This document shows positions 51,101-61,273 of a DNA stretch of 64,000 nucleotides, in pieces. Both the position numbers and the translations under genes were made by a program. The stretch covers positions 61,113,840-61,177,839 of the forward strand of contig CM051461.1 of assembly GCA_028095005.1 (NCBI GenBank). Reading direction: 5' to 3'. A model generated the notes under the pieces. The model worked only from the letters and a program-made list of their open reading frames with translations, was not told the DNA's origin and did not search any database. Source of the DNA: Rhynchospora pubera (lineage: Eukaryota; Streptophyta; Magnoliopsida; Poales; Cyperaceae). Position 1 is the stretch's first letter, and the number at the start of each line of letters is the position of its first letter.

Positions 51101-52562
51101 TTGGGTTCGGATGAGGCATACAAGGTGTACTACTATGGATCGACATCGGTTCTATTTTGTAAGTTGTTGGTTTGAAACTCAGAATACGGGCTTGGTTTGG
51201 TTGAGCAGGTACCGCTAGCTATTGGTACAGTACGGGTTTTGGGTATAGATTTGATATAGAAGTTTATACTGTTTTTTTTACTGGTTTGCTTTTAAATTTT
51301 TATTAGACTTTTGTAATATTTTTTATTAATGAAAGTTGCTAGTAATTTACTGGCCCTCAACGAAAATGATGTTATGCCAGTAATTTCACTTCTCCTATGT
51401 TAAAGGGAAAATAAGAAAAAATGATGATAAAATGAATGCTACTTTATGCAAACGAAGTCGTAGTGCTGATAGAATACTTTGCGCTTATGGATCAAATATA
51501 ACAACAATGCTCGTTTTTTTTTTCTGGTAGAATAATATAATTTTGATGGGAATTCTTATATGTTCAAGTTAATTATGAGGAAATCTTATATACTTAATTG
51601 CTTATACATAGTATATGTTCAGACATTGGGTGAGGGTGAGACTTTGAATTTCGGTCAAATAGTTAAATAACGAAGAAAATAGTGGCATAATAATTGTTCA
51701 AGTTCTTCTAATGAACCAAGGCTCTAAAGGGATTACTAAATGAATAATAGGAATGTGCCGGAATTTCAGCAGTCTAAAGTCGAAGGAAAAACTGAAGTGC
51801 TTCTTCAAGTGCCTGGAATCCGAATCCTCTATTATGATCTGTATCCTCTGGATATGATCTGTATGATCGAAATAGACGGTCGGATTTCGAGCGGAGCCAT
51901 TTCTTCTCCAAAATAAAAAAAGAAATCCCGCTAATAGGAATACAAATCACCTCCTGCGCGAAAACCTTTCTTTCAACCCGCGAGCAAACACTCCTCTTCG
52001 TTGTCGTGGGACGATCATGAGCGCGGCGAAGGTTTGAGCTGCTATTGGTAGAGGAATCGCTGGTCAGAATTGGCACTAAAGGTAAAGAATAGATCTCTAC
52101 ATTGAAAATCCATGAAATTATTTTAAGAATATCATATAATTAATTCATTATTGTAGTTGGTTTCAGTCTTAACATCTAAACAATGACTGATTTTTTCATG
52201 TGCAGGTTAGCTCTGCATGTACAGGATTTAGTTTTCTCTGATTGAGAACAGCAGTTTTGGTGTAAGTGTTTTTTTTATTTTATTTTATTTTTTATTATTA
52301 TTTTTTTTAAACGTTAGTTTTGTCATTAATTATGGTAAAGTGTGCCAGTAAAATTGATTGGCAACTACTTCGTAATGAACAAATTTCAATATGTAAGGTT
52401 TACATTCGTAATACTATTTTTAAATTTCAATATGTAAGGTTTACATTTGTAATGCTACTTTTTAAATGCATTTTTAATTTCTCTTCCTTATAAAATTACA
52501 GAATTTTCTGAAGGCATAGATGAGGTCGTTGAGTCTTGCTAACGGAAAATTCAGAGTCTACC
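48135..52562. other. Intergenic region, no gene recognised
   Basis: Short frames occur (for example 50165-50485 plus, 51774-52076 minus), but none resembles a known protein or has convincing exon structure. Around 48190-48300 GGCCCG/CGGCCC clusters and CGACTCGA repeats occur. At 50800-51345 a GT-rich stretch ends in a transcript-like tail (TTTTTATTAATGAAAGTTGC) that could be the 3' end of a degraded LINE. Confidence 0.4.
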
Positions 52563-52781
52563 TGATAAATTTATGAGAACAAATTTCTTTTTTTTTATTG
52601 ATCAGAATAATAATCATTTACAGTGGTGTTACACGTCTCTTATAGGCAAAGGCTAACGGTAACAAATTAGCCGTTACTAATTCTAACGGTCAAAAAATAA
52701 AGCAATTCTTTTTTAATAAAAAAGTTAGAGGGCTTATTTGTAAAATAGCCATTAGTTCCTTAATCTTCTTTATTTTCAACA
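52563..52781 (-). repeat. 3' LTR of the degraded copia element
   Basis: 219 bp, TGATAAATTTATGAG... to ...TTTTCAACA as read on the plus strand. Matches 57596-58217 apart from the MITE there. Confidence 0.92.
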
Positions 52782-53290
52782 CTCCCCCTCAAGCAAGGTT
52801 TGTAAATATCATACAATCCTAGCTTGCATGAGATATCTTCAAAGGTCTTGATGCTTAATCCTTTTGTAAATATATCCGCCAATTGATCCTTGCTCTTAAC
52901 ATATGGAGTCTCGATCTCTTTGGCTTGGATTTTTTCTCTAATGAAGTGGCAATCCACCTCTATGTGTTTGGTCCGTTCGTAGAAGAAGGGATTTGTCGCA
53001 ATATGTCGTGCCGCTTGATTATCACAAAACATTTTCATTGGTTCTTTATGCGCGATCTTTAAGTCGGCCAACAATTGTTTGATCCATGTCAACTCACTTG
53101 CGGTTGATGCCATAGCTCGATACTCCGCTTCTGCACTTGATCGAGCCACGACATTTTGTTTCTTACTTTTCCATGTGACTATATTTCCGCCTACAAACGT
53201 GCAAAAACTAGTTGTCGATTTTCTATCAAAACTCCCGGCCCAATCTGCATCGGAATAGCCACATATAGTGTTAGTACCATTTTTTTCTCA
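52760..53290 (-). pseudogene. copia RNase H domain
   Basis: The minus-strand frame 53149-52760 encodes ARSSAEAEYRAMA..SELTWIKQLL, a DNQAA block and an H-I-E-V-D-CHFIREKI block of copia RNase H, ending DIFTKGL. Just upstream (53290-53150) another stretch reads CGYSDADWAGS..RKSTT and WKSKKQN, the N-terminal RNase H part with its first catalytic Asp. The frame changes near 53285 where the RT frame ends, so the polyprotein is interrupted. Confidence 0.9.
52782..52793 (-). other. Polypurine tract of the degraded copia element
   Basis: Minus strand CTTGAGGGGGAG, directly before the 3' LTR. Confidence 0.8.
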
Positions 53291-53903
53291 TCCAAATTTC
53301 TTTTCCGGGAGTACCTTTTAAATACCTTAATATTCTATTAATAGCATCTAGATGAGGTGTTCTAGGTGCATGCATGAATTTACTAATTTGGCTTACGGTA
53401 AAAGATAGGTCCGGTCTCGTAACGGTTAGGTAAATTAATTTACCAACAAGTCTTTGAAAATGGTTTATGTCTTTTAATGGTTCACCTTTTTCATTATCAA
53501 GTTTTTCATTTATAATTGGAGTTTTGGCCGGCTTACATCCTAATTTATCCGTCTTCTTAAACAAGTCTAAAATATATTTTTTTTGGCATATAAATAACCC
53601 TTTTGAAGAGTGAGCAATTTTTATTCCAAGAAAATATTTTAATATGCCTAAATCTTTAATGTCAAATTTGCGCTTCAAGTCTTTTTTGACATTATCGATT
53701 TCATTTTGGTTGCTACCGGTTATAATTATATCATCGACATAAACTAAGACTACAGTGGTACCATTAACATTATGTCTAACAAACAATGAATAATCGGCTC
53801 CACTTTTTTTAAAATCACAAGACAATAAAAATTGAGAAAGTTTTACATACCATGCCCTAGGAGATTGCTTTAATCCATAAATGGATTTTCTCAACCTACA
53901 CAC
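53271..53903 (-). pseudogene. copia reverse transcriptase, C-terminal part
   Basis: A 210-codon frame with KSIYGLKQSPRAWY, the catalytic YVDD in LVYVDDIIITG, LKYFLGI, and the connection region (LVGKLIYLTVTRPDLSF, ILRYLKGT). It overlaps the upstream RT frame by 13 nt in another frame, which is a frameshift of the original polyprotein. Confidence 0.93.
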
Positions 53904-54127
53904 GAGGTTAGAAATATTCTCTTTTTTATGGCCGGGGGTAATGACATGTAAACTTCTTCTTCAAGGTTTCCTTGAAGGAATGCATTTTTAACATCCATTT
54001 GATGTAAGGTCCAATTATTATTTACCGCTACGGAAAAAAGTATCCTAACGGTATTTATTTTGGTCACCGGTGCAAAGGTTTCATGGTAATCTATACCATA
54101 AGTTTGAGTATACCCTTTGGCCACCAA
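53891..54127 (-). pseudogene. copia reverse transcriptase, N-terminal part
   Basis: Frame with VAKGYTQTYGIDY.ETFAPV and the catalytic-Asp motif MDVKNAFLQGNLEEEVYM. It loses frame after LPPA. The stretch 54128-54220 linking it to the integrase frame also contains a shift. Confidence 0.92.
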
Positions 54128-54220
54128 TCTAGCTTTGTACCGTTCTATGGTACCGTCGCTATGGTATTTAATTTTGTACTCCCACTTACAACCAACTAGT
54201 TTTTTTTCTTTTTTGGTAAT

Positions 54221-56080
54221 TCACAAAGTACCCAAGTTTGATTTTTTTTCTAAAGCATGAAGTTCTTCTTCCATTGCCTTACACCATTTTGGATTCTTTT
54301 TTGCTACATCATAATTGGTTGGTTCCTCTATTTTGGACAAGGCATTTAAGAAGGCATAATGTTGATGAGATACATTATCATAAGAAATGTAATCTTGAAT
54401 TGGATATTGTACCGAATAAGTGACAAAATCCCTTAATCTTGTGGAAGGTTGAGGTTGTCGACTTGATCTTCTCAACGACATATTTTGCTCTTGAGTATCG
54501 TCATGTTCCTCAATGTCTTCCTCTTGTTCGTTTTCTCCAAGTTCTTCGTTTTGATATTCTTTATTTTGTAGGCTTCCTTCACTTTCTTCATGTGATTCTT
54601 CGCCTACAATATTTCTCAATTCTCTTTGAAGCTCACTTGCTTTAATGTTAGTAACACATGGATATATAAAGTCATTTGAAATGATTTTTTCAACATTATT
54701 TTCAATGCAATTTTCATAAAAAGGATCATTTTCGAAAAAACTAACATCCCTAGAAATGTAAAGTTTGTTATTTTTAGGGTCATAACACTTATACCCTTTT
54801 TTCTCGGAAGAATACCCAACAAAAATAGTTTTAATTGAAGTAAAATCAAGTTTGTCAATTTTTTTATTGTGCACAAAACATTTGCAACCGAACACTCTTA
54901 AGTGACTAATATCTAATTTTCTACCATAAAGAATTTCTAAAGGGCATTTAAAATCCAAAATGGCACTTGGCAATCTATTTATTAAATAGGTTGCGGTTAA
55001 AACGGCATCTAACCAAAAAATTTTAGGAACATTATTTTGAAATAAAAGTGATCTAGTAACTTCTAAAAGATGACGATTTTTCCTTTCGGAAACACCGTTT
55101 TGTTGAGGGGTGTAAACACAAGTAGTTTGATGTAAAATACCTTTTTGTTTAAGAAAATTAGAAAAAGATTGATTAACATATTCGGTACCATTATCCGTCC
55201 TCAAAATTTTAATTTTTTTCTCAAATTGATTTTCCACAAAATTCACGAAAGTTTGAAAATGCGAAAAAACTTCATTTTTATTTTTCATTAAATATAACCA
55301 AGTAGTTTTTGAAAAATCATCAATAAAGGTAACAAAATATCTATAATCATTGTAAGAATTTATAGGGGCCGGACCCCAAACATCGGAATGAATAATTTCA
55401 AAAAAATCATTACTTTTAGAATTAGAAATAGAAAAAGGAGGTCTAGTATGTTTCGCAAGCTTACAAGTTTCGCAATTACTACAATCTAAATTAGAGAAAT
55501 CAAATATTTTGTTTAAAATTCTATCGGAAAGATGCCCAACACGCTTGTGCCAAAGTTTACTCAAGTCTCCATCTTTATTAGTTTTGAAAGCAAATTTATT
55601 ACTATTTAAAAAATAAAGACCATTTTCAAGAAAACCTTCACCAATTTTTTCTTTGGTGACTAAATCTTGAAAAATAATACATTTTTCTTTGAAAATTATT
55701 TCGCAATTCAAATCTCTAGATAGTTTACTAATGGACAACAAATTTACCGAACAATTTTCAACATAAAATACATCTTGTAAAAAAATTTTTGGCAAAATAC
55801 TAATTATGCCCCAACTTTTAATTTTTATTTTCTCATTGTTGGCCACGGTAAAATATTGTTCATTGCTAATGGTCCGGTAATTTCTCAACAAGTTTAAATT
55901 TCCCGTCATATGATCAGTAGCACCTGAATCGAGCACCCATTTGGTACAATTATTTGGAGCATTAATAGTGGTACATCCAATTGTCAGACATTTATTTTCA
56001 ATTGGTTTTAACATAGACAAATTAATTTCATTCGAATGCTTCGGACAAGGCACTGATTTTACACAATTCAAATATTTCAT
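54221..56080 (-). pseudogene. copia protease-integrase region
   Basis: A 619-codon frame, the longest open part of the element. Order: aspartic protease LDSGATDHMTG (about 50-60), GAG-pre-integrase, zinc motif HKRVGHL...CSNCETC, integrase core with Asp, Asp and Glu (SDVWGPAP; RTDNGTEY; TPQQNGVSERKNR), the GKR-like C-terminal region (VFGCKCFVH..KGYKCYDP), an acidic linker and the start of RT (AMEEELHALEK). It ends in a frameshift. The frame stays open upstream past the ORF start to the MITE at 56107, and beyond it when that MITE is removed. Confidence 0.93.
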
Positions 56081-56106
56081 GGTTGAATCGGACGCGAGGC
56101 ATAAAG

Positions 56107-56385
56107 TATGGCTGCATAACGTCTAAAACGACCACGAAAACGGTCGATTTCGTTAACCGTTTCGTTTTAAAACGATATTGATCACCCATTTGCGTTAACC
56201 GTTTCGTTTTGGACGAAACGATCGAAATCACGAAAATACCACGAAAATATACATGGACGAAACTGTTCTAAGCTTTCGTTAATCGTTTCGTTTATAAAAC
56301 GCAATAAAAAATCTTAACCATTTCGTTTTGTTTTGGACGAAACGAAATGAAAGGACGGTCGAAACGGTGACCGTTTTCACCCCTA
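56107..56385. mobile_element. hAT-type MITE A
   Basis: 279 bp, TATGGCTGCATAACG... to ...TTTTCACCCCTA, with imperfect inverted ends and a perfect 8-bp duplication GCATAAAG (56099-56106 and 56386-56393). Rich in CGTTTCGTTT/AAACGAAACG inverted blocks. Same orientation and length as MITE B. Confidence 0.9.
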
Positions 56386-56487
56386 GCATAAAGAACCGTT
56401 TATGTCAGTTTCATTTATCAAATTTAACGGAACAAAATTAAGCGGGGCTTTTCCAGGCCCACTAGAAACAAAAGAGTTTGGACCTTT

Positions 56488-56644
56488 GGTACCGTTTGGA
56501 TAATTTGAGAAGAAGGTAGGAAGAAGGAAGAATGAAGAAATAAATTATAAATAATCCAAACTCTTCACAAAGTTACACAGTTCCCAATACTTCTTCTCAC
56601 TTCTTCCCTTCTTCCCTTCTTCCCACACCTATCCAAACGGAGCC
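56488..56644. mobile_element. Tourist-like MITE, copy 2
   Basis: 157 bp, GG.ACCGTTTGGAT ... ATCCAAACGGAGCC, flanked by TTT on both sides (56485-56487 and 56645-56647). Closely related to 62218-62374 throughout (shared ACTCTTCACAAAGTTACACA). Confidence 0.85.
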
Positions 56645-56713
56645 TTTATGAAGAAATTTCATTAGTTGGGCTTCAATTTTATCAAGTCTTTTCCCAATTG
56701 ATTTGGGCACAGG

Positions 56714-56992
56714 TATGGCTGCATAACGTCTAAAACGACCACGAAAACGGTCGATTTCGTTAACCGTTTCGTTTTAAAACGAAATTGATCACCCATTTGT
56801 GTTAACTGTTTCGTTTTGGACGAAACGGTCGAAATCACGAAAATACCACGAAAATACACATGGATGAAACTGTTCTAAGCTTTCGTTAACCGTTTCGTTT
56901 ATAAAACGCAACAAAAAATCTTAACCGTTTTGTTTCGTTTTGGATGAAACGAAACGAAAGGACGGTCGAAACGATGACCGATTTCACCCCTA
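56714..56992. mobile_element. hAT-type MITE B
   Basis: 279 bp, about 95% identical to MITE A, with its own 8-bp duplication GGCACAGG (56706-56713 and 56993-57000). It is therefore an independent insertion and not a tandem copy. Confidence 0.9.
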
Positions 56993-57522
56993 GGCACAGG
57001 CGCCGTCATATTCTCCCCCTCACGCGAGTTGCCATTTTTATTTTTCCTCTCGACAGCGCAGTCCCTTCTGCCTCCCCCTTTCTTCTTGACCGACTTAAGG
57101 TCGGGAGAGAGAGAGCAGCACCTCTCCGTGGTATGGTCGCGCCTCTTGCAACGACGACATAGATCAGTGTCACTAGTGGCTCCCTTCACTTCCCCAATTT
57201 CACGACCAGAGCCAGGGTTTGGCTGACCACCGAGGTTGCATCCTTGATTGACAACACCCGGCTGGTTTTTTCTCGAGAGATTGAGAAGATTAGCACTGGG
57301 CCTTTGATTTCGAGGTTGGTCAGAGCTTGAATCGAGGTAAACCATTTTGGTGATTTGCTCGATTCTTTCTCGTTGCTATGCCGATTTCTATTTTGTATCT
57401 TTCTTGGCACTTTCTCGGTCGCCAATGGACGTGGTTACAATTTGTGCCCACGAGAATTTTTCTTTCTCTTTGATTGGAATAGATATTGATTTCAAAGATG
57501 TGGAAGCTTTAGTCTCAGCCAT
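56993..57522 (-). pseudogene. copia gag remnant
   Basis: ATG at 57520-57522 opens a 44-codon frame (MAETKASTSLKS...) that stops at 57388. A second frame from about 57345 carries the gag zinc knuckle CRRCKRRDHTTERC (CX2CX4HX4C). The central gag (UBN2-like) region of about 200 residues is missing, so gag is internally deleted and frameshifted. Confidence 0.8.
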
Positions 57523-57582
57523 TATGCTGAATTTTGGTTTAGATTGATTTTGTGGTTTTGATTGCGGAAGCTTTAGTCGATA

Positions 57583-57595
57583 TTCTCTGATACCA
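57583..57595 (-). other. Primer-binding site of the degraded copia element
   Basis: Minus strand TGGTATCAGAGAA, directly after the 5' LTR, complementary to initiator-Met tRNA. Confidence 0.88.
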
Positions 57596-58217
57596 TGATA
57601 AATTTATGAGAACAAATTTCTTTTTTTTTATTGATCAGAAGAATAATCATTTACAGTGGTATTACACGCCTCTTAGGCTGTGCTCCAGGATGATATTTCG
57701 GAAGTAGAGGAACGGAAGGTAAGGGGTAGAGCAGCTGGTTACTCGCTCCAGCGTCAAAACAATAGAGAAACGGAAGGAGAAGGAAGGTGCACCTGTTACT
57801 CTAAAATTTCAATTTTTGTTACTCCCAAATCGGAGTGTAGACAGAGTAACATCTGTTCAATTACATAAATGACCTCCAAAGCTTTTGATATAGACATGGT
57901 CTTAAGGGTAAAATAGTCATCTCAAGTTATTATTACTTCTTCCTTTCTCTCCTCTTGTAAACACCTCTGGAGCAAGTAAGATGGTTTACTCTAGTTCTTT
58001 CTCCACTCTACTCTTCCTCTCCTGACCTCTCCATCCCCTCCCCTTCCTTTATTATGCTTGTTCTGGAGCACAACTTTATAGGCAAATGCTAACAGTAACA
58101 AATTAGCCGTTACTAATTCTAACGGTCAAAAAATAAAGCAATTCTTTTTTAATAAAAAAGATGGAGGGCTTATTTGTAAAATAGCCATTAGTTCCTTAAT
58201 CTCCTTTATTTTCAACA
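57596..58217 (-). repeat. 5' LTR of the degraded copia element, split by a MITE
   Basis: Matches 52563-52781 except for a 400-bp insertion after CTCTTA. Ends TTTTCAACA, followed by CTACC. Confidence 0.92.
57676..58075. mobile_element. PIF/Harbinger-like MITE in the LTR
   Basis: 400 bp with inverted TGTGCTCCAG / CTGGAGCACA near the ends and a TTA duplication (57673-57675 and 58076-58078). The other LTR shows the empty site. No ORF. Confidence 0.85.
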
Positions 58218-58776
58218 CTACCTTTGTCATGTACATACATCCACCCACGTACTTGTTGACAATAATTATTTATTTGTTGAGTGAATATCTATAATTGTTA
58301 ATATTTGTATGTTGCTGTACTGATAGTTTTAAGAGATGAAAGGTGGACAGGGGCCAGGGCACATGACATAAGGACTATTTTGGTAATTAGGTCAACTGAC
58401 TGGATTAGCTGTGTATAACTTTGTAGATTAACTTTTAGTGTTATTCCTATGTGCTAAATTACAGCGGAGCATCCATACTGAAATTGGTATGTTGAAATCT
58501 ATATTAATCAGGTGGCCAGTAAATTTGTACAGCTACAATGGTCGAATTCCACATTGAAATGTTACGCCTTTTCTTCATCAAAACTGTGTTATAATAAAAG
58601 AATACAAAAGAACGTTTATCTTACAATAATGCAGATGTACATTAGATCTCCTATTTTCTTTCTAACTGGTTATAAGTTACTGACCTGTACCTAAGCATCC
58701 AAAATCAACACATAAATGGTACAAAAGTAAAATTCCAAAAAAAAAATATATTCTTGTTTGACAATCCAGGAATGAA

Positions 58777-61273
58777 TCAAGTCTTCTCTGACATGCCACA
58801 CTCAGCTATCTGTATCAGTATTGGCACTGCTGGTACTGTTACTGTGTTTCTTTCTCTTTCTAGAGGTGCCAATACCAGCTTCATCTCTTCTGTTTCTTCT
58901 TCTTTTTTCTCCTTTAAACACAATCCTCCCTCCTCAACCTCATAAAAGTTCCCAGTTCTCACCTCTTGAGCCAGAGAACAAGGTGAACAAAACAACCATC
59001 TGACAAAATCACTCAAACCTGCATACCCACAACAAAACGGGTTACTGGGTAAGCCAAATCTCTTTCTCATCTGAATTCTCCAATACCCCCCATATAACAG
59101 ACCGAGAAATGATAACAAAATCCCTGTAATACCTACTAAATACCTCAATGCCTCATCATTGATCATCAATGCTGACACATTAAACACCCAAAATGGCGCC
59201 ATACAAAGTAGCAGGAATGTGAATATGTGCACATACATGTTTCCAAACCCTAGACGCTCCATGTTCCATCCAAAGACACAACACGTGCAAAAAAGTGATG
59301 AACAAGCAACTGTTAGGTCATCCCAGAAGTTGAACAGACCTCCAATCCATACCGGTCTGATCAAGATGAGCTTTGGATCAGATTGCAGCACCTGAGACTC
59401 TAGGTCATCGTCAAGTTTAGGATCTGGCATGGTGTACTTCTTTCCTAGTGGGCCATATATCATGTATAGCCCTGCAATTATAGGTGCAGCTAAGCCAATA
59501 CCCATGCAGAGGTTTACAGCCCAATCGGGTCTTCTTTTAAGAGAGAACCCCCAGAAAAGGGAACAGTATGTGTATTGCGCAATGCAAGTGATATGGAAAA
59601 GTGCTATGACAAATGCCACATGGACCCTCTCCTTGGGGCCTGCAGATCCTCCATTCTTGCAATAGATCTTTCTAAGCTCACTTGAATCGATTGAGTGCCA
59701 TCTTATTACTTGCACCAGGTGATGGCAGAGTTTTGGATGTTGATATAGGCAAATTATGGTGAAAAGTGCGTTCAAGATCTGATTTGTTATTTCGATCCAT
59801 CTGTGAAAATGGGAAAAAAAAAATTATATATATGCGTGAAGTCTATGTATTCTGGTATTCTACAAAGAAATTGAATAAATTACTATTTTCACAATTATTC
59901 TTTTGGCAATGTAAGTTTGTTTTCTTTTGTTTTTTCTCATTAGATGAAAATATGAAATTATTAAAAGTACCTCTACATTATATTATGGATGCATAAGACT
60001 GAAAAAAGGAAAATATAATATACTATAGCATTTGGACTTTTCCTATGCTGTGCCGTTGTGTTCATCAAGTAATCATCAATATACCTCTTTCATAGGGAAT
60101 TCTTGGTTATGACCATGGTTCTGAAAATCGGAATCGGAATCGGAATCGGGTTGATGGTCCAAGGAGTTGAATCGGGTGAATCGAAAAAAATCGGGTGAAT
60201 CGGATTGAAAAATCGGATTTTCACAAAAAACATATTTTATGTTTTTAAAAATAGGAAAAAATATGAAAACTATTATAAAAAAAAAATCAATTAGTATATT
60301 TACTTTAAATCTGATAGTTTCATTACGATTGAATTTTCAATTCAAACAAAAATTTAAAAACTTTAATAATTAATCTTATTTGGATAAATATTAAACACTG
60401 ACATGCTACCAAAAATACAATGTTCGTACGCAACATAATATATTGTCTGCTGGCCACAGAAAATCTCAGTCACGTGATGCCTTTCATCCTCCTTTCTCCC
60501 AAGTCCCAACTCCCAGGCTCCCAGCGACTGCTCCTATTTTTTTCTCTCACTTTTCTCCTTTCGAAGAACTGTGCAGTGGCATGCAAAATTGAGAATGGAG
60601 ATTCGAGATGAGGCCAGGTAAGGCTTTTGCACTCAAACGAGATGAGAGGAGTAACGCACATGCACTCAGGCGCTTAGATGGCGAAAAAAAATCGACAGTT
60701 GCAGATCACTCCTCCGATTCCGTTCCAAAACCCCTAAAATCGGACCGGCCACCGCCGATTCCGATTCGAATCGGCCGATTCAAATCGGAATCGGCCGATT
60801 TTTTGAACCATGGTTATGACTCCATTAAGGGCGCCTGTCATGAGCAGTAAGAGCAGAAACACACCAGCAGCCACAAAGAAGAACCACACAAGAAGTGCCA
60901 TGTTCATGGGATGCAAGCACCAATTCTTGCATTCTGAAATAACAGAGTTCCAGTCTATCTTTCTGACAAATGGCACACGAAATGGGAAGCCTGCTGATGA
61001 TCTGGACATGCCACGCATACTACTAATACGCTTTATGAATGATGTCGACGTGCCACGCCAGCCAGTTATCCATTCTTTTGCTGGCCGGGCTCTTAGAAAG
61101 TCTAGCAATCTCTTCTGATCGCTTTGATTTTGATTTAGAAGACATGTTTTTGCGATGGGGAGACAAACAGGAAGTTGAGATTTTGGTGTGAGTTGGTTTG
61201 GAGTTGCCAACTTTGGGCTGTTCATGGAAGGTGTGATAGGGGTGATCTCTATATTTTCCTTATTTGATTCCAT
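58777..61273 (-). pseudogene. PLAC8-family membrane protein gene, broken (copy 1)
   Basis: Exon 1 runs from ATG 61273 to 60085, interrupted by a hAT-type insertion (60114-60812). A 284-bp intron follows, then exon 2 at 59800-58777. Exon 1 encodes a Pro/Ser-rich leader and a hydrophobic segment (MALLVWFFFVAAG..LLLLMTGAL). Exon 2 encodes two further hydrophobic segments and the PLAC8 domain (FCTCCVFGWNMERLGFGNMYVH; LLYGGYWRIQMRKRFGLP; CSLAQEVRTGNFYEVEE) with an acidic tail. PLAC8 proteins are plasma-membrane proteins linked to cell number and metal or Ca2+ transport. With the insertion removed and the exons joined, the frame matches the paralogue-type order except for one TGA shortly before the splice (...TKNSL-stop-KR/WIEI), which looks like CGA to TGA. 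Exon 2 alone is open. Confidence 0.8.
60114..60812. mobile_element. hAT-type insertion in the PLAC8 exon
   Basis: 699 bp with inverted ends CATGGTTCTGAAAATCGG / CCGATTTTTTGAACCATG and a perfect 8-bp duplication GTTATGAC (60106-60113 and 60813-60820). GAATCGG repeats lie near both ends. No transposase; short frames only. It lies within coding sequence of exon 1. Confidence 0.88.

Larger units (their letters stand above)
52563..58217 (-). mobile_element. Ty1/copia retrotransposon with short LTRs, degraded
   Basis: LTRs 52563-52781 (219 bp) and 57596-58217 (about 219 bp plus a 400-bp MITE), flanked by CTACC (52558-52562 and 58218-58222). Minus orientation: the priming site is next to the right LTR and the polypurine tract next to the left one. 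The order gag, protease, integrase, reverse transcriptase, RNase H shows Ty1/copia. About eight differences between the LTRs (near 3.7%) make it much older than elements 1 and 2. Pol is broken into several frames, and three MITEs sit between gag and pol. Confidence 0.95.

Noticed and set aside
50800..51345. Possible LINE 3' end
   Set aside because: Only general GT-richness and a transcript-like tail; no poly-A run, no target duplication and no reverse transcriptase. Too weak to call as an element.
51774..52076. 100-codon minus-strand ORF
   Set aside because: No recognised domain, exon signals or repeat homology. Could be chance.
54238..54876. ORFs antisense or out of frame to the copia integrase region
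   Set aside because: Shadows of the polyprotein frame.
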